A stretch of 64,000 nucleotides of DNA from Algoriphagus vanfongensis DSM 17529. Lineage in GTDB: Bacteria > Bacteroidota > Bacteroidia > Cytophagales > Cyclobacteriaceae. The stretch is taken from positions 62,001-126,000 of the forward strand of contig NZ_AUBX01000014.1 of assembly GCF_000429465.1 (NCBI RefSeq). The letters are read 5' to 3'. The translations under genes were made by a program, and so were the position numbers. This document shows positions 38,201 through 46,799 of the stretch, one piece after another (within the stretch, counting starts at the first letter, position 1; the number at the start of each line of letters is the position of its first letter). The notes below the pieces were generated by a model, which was not told the DNA's origin, searched no databases, and worked only from the letters and a program-made list of their open reading frames with translations.

Positions 38201-38335
38201 TTTCACCAGGACATTGGCCCCAGGCAGGGACTCACCTGAATCTCCGTCGATCACCTTTCCTTTGATCGTCACATCCTGAGCAAAAGCCAGATTGACCATC
38301 AAAAGAAATGAAAAGACTGTAATTAGTTTCTTCAT
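35270..38335 (-). CDS. SusC/RagA family TonB-linked outer-membrane transporter
   Basis: 1021 residues. Signal peptide LITVFSFLLMVNLAFAQ, then a carboxypeptidase-regulatory-like domain (VIDGDSGESLPGANVLVKGT, about 30-110). A TonB-interacting segment EVVVVAYGTQKKSDLTG follows, then the plug domain (about 115-235, with VLVDGV and FSVLKDAASAAIYGARAANGVILVTTK). A 22-strand barrel ends in FTMGLNVSF. No STN/anti-sigma-interaction domain, so sigma-factor control through this protein is not expected. It is transcribed with the SusD partner. Confidence 0.96.
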   Translation of the reverse strand: MKKLITVFSFLLMVNLAFAQDVTIKGKVIDGDSGESLPGANVLVKGTVRGTVTDVDGNYTISADQSATLVFSFVGYQTVEEVVGNRSTIDVTLAGEQLGEVVVVAYGTQKKSDLTGAIGTLDSEDIGSQSVTSAANALSGRVSGVQLIQGSGQPGNDNPTIQIRGIGTVRTSAGAQSDDSAPLVLVDGVQSTLNDVHPNDIESFSVLKDAASAAIYGARAANGVILVTTKRGRSGKAKVSFDSYVAFQSPTTTPKMLSAYDFARLKNEAQTNVGLNELYTAEELELFRNGGDSRYYSGPTLFDQGYVNGAPLQNYYLSVNGGTESTKYLFSIGYQNQEGIVIETDSKRYNFRSNIDTKISEKVRAGFNISGSLTDSNEPNYSGYGVTQLIRDMIRVAPLNPMTYENGYVSAGNAALVGRTNNGIHPIGMAKYGGNDNTKYYRATPNVYMEVEPVKDLIFKANGSVYVQDRKQSQFRSKMTVSDGVNVFSSNGLGSYLESDLLSTTSTFEMTGRYHKSLGKSNLSGLVGYTSQTFRQDYLAASNQGYNSDLLTELDAATLNPSVAGNASEWALESLFGRVNYDYEGKYLAEMNVRYDGSSRFGENNRYGVFPSFSVGWNIAKEEFLKDMSKVNDMKLRASWGQLGNQNIGNYSSISTINLDQPYVFGNSLVSGGAAIAMANPNVKWETTETTDIGLDMVLFDYKLSLTADYYNRTSKNVLLSPPIAATLGNLSPPVQNQGQVQNRGYELSINYYGMAGSDFEYSISANWSHNDNKVLRLDSEFLSANKVLTKEGFPINSFYGHKIIGIFQSDAEAQDVDTYGVQPAGAAASAGDYIYEDTDGNGVVDAADRVIIGNPNIRNTFGMTWTADYKGFNFRVLFQGVLGRDVENGVYGTDGLRGLSNLTELYLDRWTPENPDTDVPRVATNYKYNTSLFVGPSISSAILDASYLRMKHIELGYAFSDELVEQIGLSRLRVYVSGQNLLTLTKFVDGFDPEDAQTFNNVNDSYPQAKSFTMGLNVSF

Positions 38336-38535
38336 AAGCTAAATAGGTAAGAAATGATAAATACTTGATTTCAAAAGACCATTCCCCACTCCATTTTGAT
38401 TGCTTTCAGCTTGCATAAAATTCTGACATACAGCTGAAGACAAGAAGAAAACATCTCTCCTAAAAGCTCCTGAAAAATGATTTATGGGGAAAACTGACTT
38501 TTGACTAAGCCTACAAGTTACATAATTAGGGCATC

Positions 38536-38566
38536 AGGACTAAACTATTTTAGTCCTTTCGGACTA
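38536..38566 (-). promoter_or_regulatory. Overlapping alternative hairpins in the susC leader
   Basis: A perfect 9-bp palindrome AGGACTAAA (38536-38544) / TTTAGTCCT (38549-38557) shares an arm with TAGTCC (38551-38556) / GGACTA (38561-38566), whose mRNA-strand loop is GAAA. Only one hairpin can form at a time. This lies about 200 bases upstream of susC. It could be an attenuator, a small-RNA terminator or an operator. The rest of 38336-38700 shows nothing I can name. Confidence 0.4.
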
Positions 38567-38700
38567 TTATTTTTCCAAAAAACTGATATTCAGAAACTTA
38601 ATTTTACAAAAGACAAATAATAAAAACCCTTTTGGGAGCTTTGTAGATAGAATCCCGCCTCCGGAAGCATGGCTGCAAAAGAAAAGGTAAGAGAAAAGAA

Positions 38701-38739
38701 AAAGCCCCAAATTTCATAAAAACATGAAACTGGGGCTTT
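38701..38739 (-). terminator. Terminator of the small barrel-protein gene at 38827
   Basis: AAAGCCCC (38701-38708) pairs with GGGGCTTT (38732-38739), with a second inner pairing TTTCAT/ATGAAA. It lies 87 bases after the stop. The minus strand has a T-run after the stem. Confidence 0.8.
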
Positions 38740-38826
38740 GCAAGCAAAGAGTTAAAGGATAATTTTCGAATTTGAATCTAGTGATTTTTCACCAAACTCA
38801 AGAAATTCAGATCGTATTTCTGTAGA

Positions 38827-39291
38827 TCAATTCAGCGCAAACCGGATACCCAACCCAAATCTTCCAGGAGTAAACGTATCGGAATATTCCTCAAATGAAA
38901 TAATAGGTCTCCAATCAAAGCTAAATGTCAGCGGAGTATTGGTGATTCTATAATCCAATCCCGCATTAGGCCGTAGCATAAACTCGGAATAAGAATCCGC
39001 AAACATAATGCTTGGGCCAATCCCGGCAAACCACATCAACCCGTTGGCATTGGAGATGTCCCCATGATACTGATACAAAGCAGTGAAGGAAGTGATGTGA
39101 TTGCCAAATGTAAATTCTCCCATCCCGGCATGCGGACCATTGAAGAAATGCTTGATGGATGGTCCCACCAAAGTAGCTCCCTCTCCAAAATCAATTCCCA
39201 GACCTAATGCGGTCCGATAGGTAGACTGGGCCTGTGTGGCAAAAGAAAAAGCGAAAAAGGCGCAAATTGCGATCAGTGATTTTTTCATCAT
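38827..39291 (-). CDS. Small exported barrel-like protein
   Basis: 154 residues (or 153 from the adjacent ATG 39288). Signal peptide SLIAICAFFAFSFATQAQ. The mature part has short amphipathic strands (YRTALGLGIDFGEGATLVGPS, GRFGLGIRFALN) and ends in an aromatic-polar strand, as in small outer-membrane barrels of Bacteroidota. No specific family recognised. The 39292-39579 stretch upstream holds no gene I can support. Confidence 0.75.
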   Translation of the reverse strand: MMKKSLIAICAFFAFSFATQAQSTYRTALGLGIDFGEGATLVGPSIKHFFNGPHAGMGEFTFGNHITSFTALYQYHGDISNANGLMWFAGIGPSIMFADSYSEFMLRPNAGLDYRITNTPLTFSFDWRPIISFEEYSDTFTPGRFGLGIRFALN

Positions 39292-39579
39292 TCTAGTTTT
39301 TAATTCCTCCTCAAACGATCTATTTGAGATAAACTGACTTTAGAAATAATGATGCTAAATCGCTTTCCTAAATCTCTAGAAATGTGCAAAAACAGCCAAA
39401 TTCGTTAGTTGGCAGCCATTTAGACCAAAAAATCACAAATGGCCCATCGAAGAAAAATGATAGATCTCTTTTCCCTTTTGATGCTATTGAGGGTATAAGC
39501 TCTACAATCTGTAGAAAGCCATTCTCTGCATTCCAGATTTTTTGAAGTCCAGCCAAGAATTGGAGTTCGATTCTACAAC

Positions 39580-40245
39580 TCAATCATTCGCCACAGGCGG
39601 ATTTTCTACTTCTCCCTCCTGCAAAAGATCCCCTGCCAAGTCCTCAAAAGCTGCATACACGGCCATATAACTAACGGCCCCAGAGACCAGCAGCCCGACA
39701 CCTAGAAATAACAAGCCCACAATATTGATGACCATCAGCAAGAGAGCAAAGGCAAAAAACCTCCACCAGATTTTAGTGATCAACTTCCGGCTCAGCTCCA
39801 TGGAAGTCCAAAACTCCGTTCCTCCAAAAAGCACAAAAGGCAACGCAAAGGAATAAGCGACTGCTAGGTAAATCCCCGGAAGAATCAGTGCGATCAACCC
39901 TAGAAGCGTGATAATCCCAACTATAATATTGACAGAGACGACCGGTAACCAAAACTTAAACCCATCAAAGCAGTCTTTGAATTCTACAGTTTCTCCCCGA
40001 CTGATTTTATTGGCAATAAGATAAAACCCCGCAATCAAAGGCGGACTGATCAAGATGCTGATCAAGCCAGCAAAATCTTCCAAATAAAAAGTCGGAATCA
40101 CCTGTACCAAAAGCACAACTAAGAAGTAAACAATCAAAATGACAGGTTCGGCTTTAAATAGCTCCCATCCCCTTTTGAGCGCCGCATCTATATCAAAATA
40201 AATCGGCGAATTGAGCAGACGCTCAGCTTTACGTGGATCGATCAA
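39580..40245 (-). CDS. Multi-pass membrane protein of unknown function
   Basis: 221 residues with a short amphipathic N-terminus (IDAALKRGWELFKAEPV) and about five to six membrane helices (VILIVYFLVVLLVQVIP, ISILISPPLIAGFYLI, VNIIVGIITLLGLIALILPGIYLAVA, FAFALLLMVINIVGLLFLGVGLLV). The GLIALILPGIYLAV segment and the layout resemble DUF975/YciC-type membrane proteins. The C-terminus is acidic. It starts 12 bases after the cystathionine beta-synthase gene on the same strand, so the two may be co-transcribed. Confidence 0.7.
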   Translation of the reverse strand: MIDPRKAERLLNSPIYFDIDAALKRGWELFKAEPVILIVYFLVVLLVQVIPTFYLEDFAGLISILISPPLIAGFYLIANKISRGETVEFKDCFDGFKFWLPVVSVNIIVGIITLLGLIALILPGIYLAVAYSFALPFVLFGGTEFWTSMELSRKLITKIWWRFFAFALLLMVINIVGLLFLGVGLLVSGAVSYMAVYAAFEDLAGDLLQEGEVENPPVAND

Positions 40246-40257
40246 AACTGAATAAAC

Positions 40258-41625
40258 TTAATTGGTAAAGGCTTCTAAAATATCGTGTTTGGTAATGATA
40301 TGAATCTGGTCTTTTTCATCTCTGACAAGAACCGCTTTTTCTTTCTCGATCATGGATGACAAGACATCCAAAGTACTATCTCTGGCCACAAAAGTCATAG
40401 AATCCTCCATCACTTCAGATACACCGGCATCTTTGAGATCAGGATTTTCGATGATTTTGCTCAAAAGCTTGGCGTCTGTCACAGAACCTACGACTTCATT
40501 GCCATCCATCACAGGGATCTGCGACACAGAGGTTCTATTCATCAGACCGATTGCGTCACGTACCGAATCACTCTTTTTGACTGATACCAATGAGTATGTC
40601 AGTGGCCTTTTGGAAATAATATCTTTCGCAGTCGAATAGGTTTTATCCTCCAAGAAGCCATGGTTTCGCATCCAGTCATCATTGTAGACTTTCCCAAGAT
40701 ACCTCGTGCCATGATCAGGTAAAATGATCACCATCACATCGCCTTCCTGCAAGTGCTCACGGGCATATTCCAGGGCTCCATGCACTGCCGAACCACAAGA
40801 CCAACCAACAAACAACCCCTCTTCTCTCGCCAATCGACGGGTCATGACAGCTGCATCTTTATCGGTGACTTTGATGAAGTGATCGATAACGTCGAAATTG
40901 ACATTTTTAGGCAAGATATCTTCACCAATCCCCTCGGTCAAATAAGGATAAACTTCCTTTTCATCAAAAACCCCCGTCTCTTTGTATTTCTTAAACACGG
41001 ATCCGTACGTATCGATCCCAACGGAAATGATCGCCGGATTCTGCTCTTTCAGATAGGTCGCAGTACCACACATGGATCCGCCTGTACCTACTCCAGCTGC
41101 ATAATGGGTGATTTTACCTTCGGTGTCCTTCCAAATCTCTGGCCCGGTGGTTTCATAGTGAGCAGCAGTATTGGACAAGTTATCGTATTGGTTTGGATAG
41201 AATGAATTGGGAATATCCTGATTCAGCTTCCGCGCTACCGAATAATAAGATCTGGGATCATCCGGAGACACATTGGTAGGACAGACGATCACCTCTGCTC
41301 CCACCGCTTTGAGGATATCGATCTTTTCTTTGGATTGCTTATCAGCCATGGTAAAGATACACTTGTACCCTTTGGCAACAGCCGCCAAGGCCAACCCCAT
41401 CCCGGTATTGCCACTGGTCCCTTCGATGATCGTACCTCCTGGCTTCAAAATCCCAGCTTTCTCAGCATCCTCCACCATCTTGATGGCCATGCGATCTTTC
41501 ATGGAGTTACCCGGATTGAAATATTCAACTTTGACCAATACTTCCCCTTTGATATCCTTGGAAAGCTTATTCAGGCGAATCATGGGAGTATTGCCGATGG
41601 TTTCTATGATGGAGTTGTAGATCAT
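40258..41625 (-). CDS. Cystathionine beta-synthase (PLP enzyme with C-terminal CBS pair)
   Basis: 455 residues. The fold-type II PLP domain (1-330) has the lysine in NPGNSMKDRMA (about residue 43), the phosphate-binding loop GTSGNTGMGLA and the GGTIIEGTSG lead-in. The C-terminal 115 residues form two CBS motifs (ISKRPLTYSLVSVKKSDSVRDA and VMEDSMTFVARDSTLDV) that may bind an adenosyl ligand. It condenses serine (or O-acetylserine) and homocysteine to cystathionine; cysteine synthase activity is the main alternative. A TATTTTTG promoter box lies at 41646-41653. Confidence 0.9.
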   Translation of the reverse strand: MIYNSIIETIGNTPMIRLNKLSKDIKGEVLVKVEYFNPGNSMKDRMAIKMVEDAEKAGILKPGGTIIEGTSGNTGMGLALAAVAKGYKCIFTMADKQSKEKIDILKAVGAEVIVCPTNVSPDDPRSYYSVARKLNQDIPNSFYPNQYDNLSNTAAHYETTGPEIWKDTEGKITHYAAGVGTGGSMCGTATYLKEQNPAIISVGIDTYGSVFKKYKETGVFDEKEVYPYLTEGIGEDILPKNVNFDVIDHFIKVTDKDAAVMTRRLAREEGLFVGWSCGSAVHGALEYAREHLQEGDVMVIILPDHGTRYLGKVYNDDWMRNHGFLEDKTYSTAKDIISKRPLTYSLVSVKKSDSVRDAIGLMNRTSVSQIPVMDGNEVVGSVTDAKLLSKIIENPDLKDAGVSEVMEDSMTFVARDSTLDVLSSMIEKEKAVLVRDEKDQIHIITKHDILEAFTN

Positions 41626-41645
41626 TTGTGAGAGATTTTGTTGTT

Positions 41646-41653
41646 CAAAAATA
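41646..41653 (-). promoter_or_regulatory. -7 promoter element of the cystathionine beta-synthase gene
   Basis: The minus strand reads TATTTTTG, matching TAnnTTTG, with a CTTG 18 bases upstream as a possible -33 box. The start codon is 21 bases downstream. Confidence 0.45.
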
Positions 41654-41715
41654 GATGAAATTATTTGGCTCCAAGTGAAATCAGAAAGATTCGATGGAGT
41701 TTTTAAGGAACAGAA

Positions 41716-43353
41716 TCAATGCTCTTTGAATTCCAGTCTACTCAAAATATCCAATAGTACATGAAGCATGATGGCTGCAACAAAACTATGCCCAATCGTA
41801 AACGCCAGCATGGCCCAGACGAACTGTTTGGTCAAAATATAAATCAGCACACTGATAATCAGCACCGGAATGACCCCAAAAAGGAAAACACCGATGTTCA
41901 AAACCGGTTTGATCAGCTTTCGGTCCCACCCTTCATCCAAACCTACTTTTGGAATTAGATTGAGTGCCAATCCCATCATATAAACCAAAAAAATCACTAT
42001 GACAAAAAGCGGGATAAGTCCCCAATGCAAACCAGCAATGAAAACAGAAGGAACAATCAATGCTACGGCCACCAGTTCGATCTGCAGGATGTCCAGTTTG
42101 ATGACATTCCAAAGCTTAGATGCCCATGTCGCCGGAATCAGAAAAAAGTATGGCTTCGAGAAATCACCAATAGAAGCCCGACTCACTCCTGCCAAGAAGT
42201 AAAAACAAATCAACAGCAATAAATATGCATTAAGAACCTTGTGGCTAAACCAATCGAAATGGGACAGGATGGCAAAAACTATCCCCAAGCCCACCATGAT
42301 AATACTATATAGGCCAAATAATGGATGAAAATCCTGCCTGCTCGAATGCACATAACTTCTCCAGTAAAATGCTTTGGCCCCCAAGCCAAAATCTGGCAAG
42401 GCCAATTGCTTTTTACTATTGAGGCTAAAACTACTTTCTGATTGCTGTTTTTTCCCCTTAGCCTTTTGGAGTTGTTCCTCGTTGGACTGAGTCGTTTCTA
42501 ATACATCCTCATAATAATATCCAGCTGTCTCCAGCACCAGTTTCAGCACCACATAATAGGCCAAAGCAAATATCCCCACAAAGGCCAAGGCCAAGATCAA
42601 GTTGGCATGACCTACATACCCTATGATCGCACGACTCCAGCCAACAAGGGGAAAAAAGTCAAACCAAGGAGAAGAAATCCAGGCAAACATCCCCTGCCAA
42701 AACTTTTCAGCCATTAGCCCTGGAATCACTATGATCAAGAAAAGACCAAGTGCCAAAACCACAATTCCATTTCTGATATATTCTACTACCCCATATTTGG
42801 TATGGAGTGTATAGATCAAAAACTTCAGAGGGGAAATCATAAAGAAAAACAGCGAAAAGCCGAGAATCATGAAAGTCAGATTTACTGGACTCAGATCGAT
42901 CTCACCTGCCATCTGACTGGCACCATAGTTAACAAATAGCAAACTGCCGCCCAAGGCAGGGAGAATAGACCTTCCCATGTAATAGATCAGCAAATTCTCA
43001 GGCTTTACAGGAGAGGGAAAAAGCATATTCACATCAGCCATCTTGAAGAAACTGACATTTTTCTTGGTGGCCCGGTACAATTGAAAAATCAAAAAAACCA
43101 AAGCCAGAAGAGTCAGCCCTCCCACTAGATTTTGCATCGCAAAGTTGACATCGGGCAATCCGTTTTCATTAAGCTGATCCAATTGACCCATCGCCGCATC
43201 GTCCTGATCTCCCATCCTCAAGCTGTAGATCAAGAAAAAATATCCCACCATCACTGCATAGGGAATCAGCCGGAGAGGATTGCGGAGGATCAGAAGGATG
43301 TTGTTTTTCAGGATCCACAGATCCTTGAGAAAAAGCAGCTTGATCTCATTCAT
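41716..43353 (-). CDS. ABC exporter permease subunit
   Basis: 545 residues with about 12 membrane helices and no signal peptide. The start (MNEIKLLFLKDLWILKNNILLILRNP as a charged amphipathic lead) is typical of ABC-2-type exporter permeases. A cytoplasmic Gln/Lys/Ser-rich loop (QSNEEQLQKAKGKKQQSESS) sits mid-protein. It overlaps the upstream ATPase gene by 8 bases, so the pair is translated together. Cargo unknown. Confidence 0.88.
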   Translation of the reverse strand: MNEIKLLFLKDLWILKNNILLILRNPLRLIPYAVMVGYFFLIYSLRMGDQDDAAMGQLDQLNENGLPDVNFAMQNLVGGLTLLALVFLIFQLYRATKKNVSFFKMADVNMLFPSPVKPENLLIYYMGRSILPALGGSLLFVNYGASQMAGEIDLSPVNLTFMILGFSLFFFMISPLKFLIYTLHTKYGVVEYIRNGIVVLALGLFLIIVIPGLMAEKFWQGMFAWISSPWFDFFPLVGWSRAIIGYVGHANLILALAFVGIFALAYYVVLKLVLETAGYYYEDVLETTQSNEEQLQKAKGKKQQSESSFSLNSKKQLALPDFGLGAKAFYWRSYVHSSRQDFHPLFGLYSIIMVGLGIVFAILSHFDWFSHKVLNAYLLLLICFYFLAGVSRASIGDFSKPYFFLIPATWASKLWNVIKLDILQIELVAVALIVPSVFIAGLHWGLIPLFVIVIFLVYMMGLALNLIPKVGLDEGWDRKLIKPVLNIGVFLFGVIPVLIISVLIYILTKQFVWAMLAFTIGHSFVAAIMLHVLLDILSRLEFKEH

Positions 43354-44062
43354 CTTTGGTCAACTCTAAGAATATATCCTCCAGACTTTCATTCGCATCT
43401 CCTTCAAACTGTCTCTTCAGATTCCCGATGGTATCATTGCCTAGAATTTCTCCATTCTTCAAAATCATCACACGATCAGCGATACTTTCCACGCTATCGA
43501 TCAGGTGTGTACTCACCAATATCGTCTTGCCGGCTTCCTTCAATTCTTTAAAAAGCCGCTTGGTATTCTTGATCGCCTTGGGATCTAGCCCGATCATGGG
43601 TTCGTCAAAAAACAGCAAATCCGGATCAGGCAAAAGCGCACAGCAAATCGATACTTTTTGCTTCATTCCTTTCGATAGATCTCGCCCCAGTTTGTCAGCC
43701 TTGTCTCCCAAATCATAGATCTCCATCAACTCATCTCCTCTCGCTTTCCAGTCTTTGACTCCATATGCCTGAGCGATAAATTGCAGATGCTCGCGGATCG
43801 TCAATAGATCATACACATAAGGAGTCTCAGGGATGTAAGAAAAAAACTTTTTGGCCTCTACCGAGAGATGATCATGTCCTCCGATCGAGATCTCTCCGGA
43901 ACTTTTGCGCAAAAGACCTACGATACATTTCATCGTGGTGCTCTTTCCGGCTCCATTTGGTCCGAGAAGCCCCACCACTTCACCACCATCTAAATGAAAA
44001 GAAATATCATTGACGGCATTTTGCTTGCCATATCTTTTCACCAAATTGGATACTGTCAGCAT
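43346..44062 (-). CDS. ABC exporter ATP-binding subunit
   Basis: 238 residues, single ABC domain: Walker A GPNGAGKSTT (about 34-43), Q-loop near FSYIPETPYVYD, signature LSKGMKQK, Walker B LLFFDEPMIGLDP and the switch His in VSTHLIDS. A CcmA/DrrA-type exporter ATPase. It pairs with the permease encoded by the overlapping downstream gene and is divergent from the barrel-protein gene at 44162. Confidence 0.93.
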   Translation of the reverse strand: MLTVSNLVKRYGKQNAVNDISFHLDGGEVVGLLGPNGAGKSTTMKCIVGLLRKSSGEISIGGHDHLSVEAKKFFSYIPETPYVYDLLTIREHLQFIAQAYGVKDWKARGDELMEIYDLGDKADKLGRDLSKGMKQKVSICCALLPDPDLLFFDEPMIGLDPKAIKNTKRLFKELKEAGKTILVSTHLIDSVESIADRVMILKNGEILGNDTIGNLKRQFEGDANESLEDIFLELTKDE

Positions 44063-44161
44063 AAAAATCTATTTTGATTCTAAACTACCACTCTAATCGG
44101 GATTTTGGTAGAATTGGAATCTTTTTTGATTCTTTGGAAAAAACCTAAACCCCTCTCAGCT

Positions 44162-44773
44162 ATGAAAAAAACATTGATTACGTTAGTTGCCTTTCTGATG
44201 ATCCAGTCGGTTTTTGCGCAGCAATCTGGAAGATTTCGGATGGGTATGGACCTTGGGCCCGCTATCCCCAAAGGCGGAGGCATCGGTGTATTGCTCAATT
44301 TGGAACCCAAGATCAATGTATCTGACAATATGAACGTGGGGGTAAGATTTGGAGCGGCCGGGCTAGCCAAAGACGTCACTTACTACGACATCACGGAAGA
44401 CTATGAAGGAGAAGTGTCTGCGAATTTTTCTGTGGCGGGTACTTTCGATTACTATTTCAATAATGGAGGCAGCAATTTCGCACCCTTTATCGGTGCAGGA
44501 ATCGGCTACTATGGGCTCAGTTCTGTAGAGATCAACTCAGATGATTTTGATGGTCCAGATAATTTTGAGGACTTGGAAGCTTCCTTCAAATGGGCCCCCA
44601 TGGTCAGAGCCGGAATAGAGCTCGGCAAATTCCGAATGGGCGCCGAATACAATTTCGTCGGACCAAGCGACTTACAAAATTCCAATGGAGAGGTCATCGG
44701 TGAAGCGATCAACCAATATTTTGGTTTCACATTTGGCTTTTATGTCGGAGGAGGGCGCTGGAGAGGACTTTAA
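44162..44773 (+). CDS. Exported outer-membrane beta-barrel protein
   Basis: 203 residues from ATG 44162, which gives a good signal peptide (TLITLVAFLMIQSVFAQQ); the reading from 44105 would bury it. The mature protein has alternating strands (FRMGMDLGPAIPKGGGIG, NFAPFIGAGIGYYGLS) and terminal FGFTFGFYVGGGRW, typical of OmpW/OmpA-type eight-strand barrels. Function unknown. Confidence 0.82.
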   Translation: MKKTLITLVAFLMIQSVFAQQSGRFRMGMDLGPAIPKGGGIGVLLNLEPKINVSDNMNVGVRFGAAGLAKDVTYYDITEDYEGEVSANFSVAGTFDYYFNNGGSNFAPFIGAGIGYYGLSSVEINSDDFDGPDNFEDLEASFKWAPMVRAGIELGKFRMGAEYNFVGPSDLQNSNGEVIGEAINQYFGFTFGFYVGGGRWRGL

Positions 44774-44821
44774 GCAAAAGCCTAAAGCATCATTCAGGAC
44801 TTCGTCTGAGCAACGTTTACA

Positions 44822-45715
44822 TCAAGGTTTTTGCAAAAGAATTTTCCAGGCTTTTTCCACATCCCCTTCTTCCAAGACTTCTTTGGCAAGCTGGTGGAGA
44901 TGGTCTAGCCAACTGGGCTGATCATTCTGAAATCGAATTTTCATTTCCATGATTTCTGGACCTTGGCCAAATGCTTCGACTTCTTCAGGAGAAGGCAACT
45001 GCTCCACATTGCCAAGCCTTCCCAGATTGTTGCCCGTCAAAATCGGACTGAATCGGATTTCTTCAGGGATCTGATCAATACCCATCCCGAGAGTTCGGAG
45101 GGGTTTCGGTATTTCAAACAAGGAATCTCCATTGGCACGGGTATACCAATTACCCCCCATTCGCGCCACCAAATCGATTTTGCGTGGATCAATTGAGCCA
45201 TTTTCATCCAAAATATGCTCATCCAGGTGAACTACTAGTACCTCACAGATCACTAGATTTCCGGCCCCACCCTCTTGACCTAAGGACCTTACCTCCAGCA
45301 CCTTGCACTCAAAAGCAACCTTAGCCTCCTTTACTCTCGGTGGCTTTACGATCTCAGATGCGACCGCCGTCAACCCTGCTTTCTCAAACTCATTTACGCC
45401 CTTGCCATACTCAGTACTTGCCAGTGACATCTGCTCCACCATCCCATGATGCACCGTATGGATCACCACTTCCGGCACCTCCAAGACATTTTGTAGCGTA
45501 TGCTTGGTCGTATTGTCACGCACTCTGCGAGATGGAGAAAACACCAAAACGGCTGGATTGGTACTGAATAGATTAAAAAAGCTAAACGGGCTCAGATTCA
45601 CGTTCCCCGCTAAATCAATCGTGGATGCAAAAGCGATCGGCCTTGGACCGATACTTCCCTGGAGCAAGGCATGATAGGTGGGCGTGGAAAGGTCTTTGGG
45701 ATAAAAGGTTTTCAT
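44822..45715 (-). CDS. Flavin reductase-family (FMN-binding split barrel) protein
   Basis: 297 residues. The flavin-reductase-like split barrel occupies about 1-210, with GSIGPRPIAFASTIDLAGNVN and FSFFNLFSTNPAVLVFSP as the FMN-binding segments. A C-terminal helical extension of about 90 residues ends DVEKAWKILLQKP, longer than typical 160-200-residue flavin reductases. Such proteins bind FMN and reduce flavins or other small substrates; the substrate here is unknown. It is divergent from the phosphodiesterase gene with 63 bases between starts. Confidence 0.85.
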   Translation of the reverse strand: MKTFYPKDLSTPTYHALLQGSIGPRPIAFASTIDLAGNVNLSPFSFFNLFSTNPAVLVFSPSRRVRDNTTKHTLQNVLEVPEVVIHTVHHGMVEQMSLASTEYGKGVNEFEKAGLTAVASEIVKPPRVKEAKVAFECKVLEVRSLGQEGGAGNLVICEVLVVHLDEHILDENGSIDPRKIDLVARMGGNWYTRANGDSLFEIPKPLRTLGMGIDQIPEEIRFSPILTGNNLGRLGNVEQLPSPEEVEAFGQGPEIMEMKIRFQNDQPSWLDHLHQLAKEVLEEGDVEKAWKILLQKP

Positions 45716-45778
45716 TTTCTGAATTTAAGATTCAATTTTAAAACAAAATCTATTTACTACCAGATTGTTCACAGTCCT

Positions 45779-46624
45779 ATGAATTTCAAAACCCTCTTTC
45801 ACCTCTTTTTTTGGAGCTTTTTCATGTGCAGTATACTGACTGTCAAAGCTCAAAATCACCAAATCGCCACTTTCAATATTCGCTGGGCCAATCCAGGCGA
45901 TGATGGAAACTTATGGCAAGATAGATTGCCACAGGTCGCTGCCCTGATTCAGTTTCATCAGATCGGAATCATCGGAACGCAGGAAGGCCTCCACTCTCAA
46001 ATCACGGGACTCAGCGAAAAACTGGGTTATGACTATCTCGGCGTAGGCCGGGATGATGGGGCCGAAAAAGGCGAATACACGGCTATTCTCTACAACGTAA
46101 AAGAATACAAGCTTCTGGATCAAGGCACTTTTTGGCTCTCTCCTACCCCTGAGAAGCCAAGCAAAGGCTGGGACGCATCTCTCAACCGAATCTGTTCCTA
46201 TGGCAAGTTCAAGGATTCTGAAAATGAGGAATTCTATGTTTTCAACATCCACTATGACCACATCGGCCAGCAGGCTAGAGAGGAAAGCAGCAAATTGGTT
46301 TTGAAAAAAATCGCTGAGATCAACAGCGAAGAACTACCTGTTTTGCTATTGGGTGACTTCAATGTCACTCCCGAGAATGCAGCTTACACCACGATCACCA
46401 ATACTTCTGGCTGGAAAGATGCCCGATTGATTTCCGAAATACCAGCTTATGGTCCAGCTGGAACTTTCACTGGTTTCGACTGGGAGAAAATGCCTGATAA
46501 TATCATCGATCATGTTTTTGTGCATGGTGCTGTCCAAGTCATCCGCCATGGCATCTTGACCGACAACTATGGCAAAAAATATCCATCCGATCACTTTCCC
46601 GTCATGGTCGAGGTGGAGTTTTGA
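45779..46624 (+). CDS. Exported endonuclease/exonuclease/phosphatase-family protein
   Basis: 281 residues from ATG 45779, giving signal peptide TLFHLFFWSFFMCSILTVKA. The DNase I-like fold is clear: ATFNIRWANPGDDG (metal-binding Asn), IIGTQEGLHSQ (catalytic Glu), NIHYDHIGQQAR (His), LLGDFNVTPEN (Asp/Asn) and YPSDHFPVMVEVEF (final His). The family cleaves phosphodiester bonds in nucleic acids, sphingomyelin or inositides. The signal peptide places it in the periplasm or outside; substrate not determinable. Confidence 0.92.
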   Translation: MNFKTLFHLFFWSFFMCSILTVKAQNHQIATFNIRWANPGDDGNLWQDRLPQVAALIQFHQIGIIGTQEGLHSQITGLSEKLGYDYLGVGRDDGAEKGEYTAILYNVKEYKLLDQGTFWLSPTPEKPSKGWDASLNRICSYGKFKDSENEEFYVFNIHYDHIGQQAREESSKLVLKKIAEINSEELPVLLLGDFNVTPENAAYTTITNTSGWKDARLISEIPAYGPAGTFTGFDWEKMPDNIIDHVFVHGAVQVIRHGILTDNYGKKYPSDHFPVMVEVEF

Positions 46625-46644
46625 TCTGATCATCTTCAATAATC

Positions 46645-46670
46645 AAAAAATCCCCAACTGGGGATTTTTT
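46645..46670 (+). terminator. Terminator of the phosphodiesterase gene
   Basis: Perfect 11-bp stem AAAAAATCCCC (46645-46655) with GGGGATTTTTT (46660-46670), 20 bases after the stop. It also marks the left border of the cassette island. Confidence 0.9.
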
Positions 46671-46711
46671 GTTTTTATCGTTTAGTGTTTCTGAAACTTT
46701 AAAGACTTAGT

Positions 46712-46798
46712 ATGGTTTGGGTGGGAACGGTTTGCATTCGATTTGCGGCGTCCCGCTATCGGGATCAAAGCACTTTCCTAACCACCGAAACCAAACCT
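46712..46798. repeat. Imperfect palindrome beyond the last cassette
   Basis: GGTTTGGGTGG pairs with CCACCGAAACC at one mismatch, enclosing a small perfect hairpin TCCCG-CTAT-CGGGA (46751-46764). It sits between the terminator at 46645-46670 and the attC-like site at 46800. It may be an extension of the last attC or a decayed one. Confidence 0.45.
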
Positions 46799-46799
46799 A

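Noticed and set aside
39368..39583. Minus-strand frame of 71 codons between two genes
   Set aside because: No signal peptide, domain or start context, Cys/Phe-rich composition unlike neighbours, and it runs into the next gene's stop.
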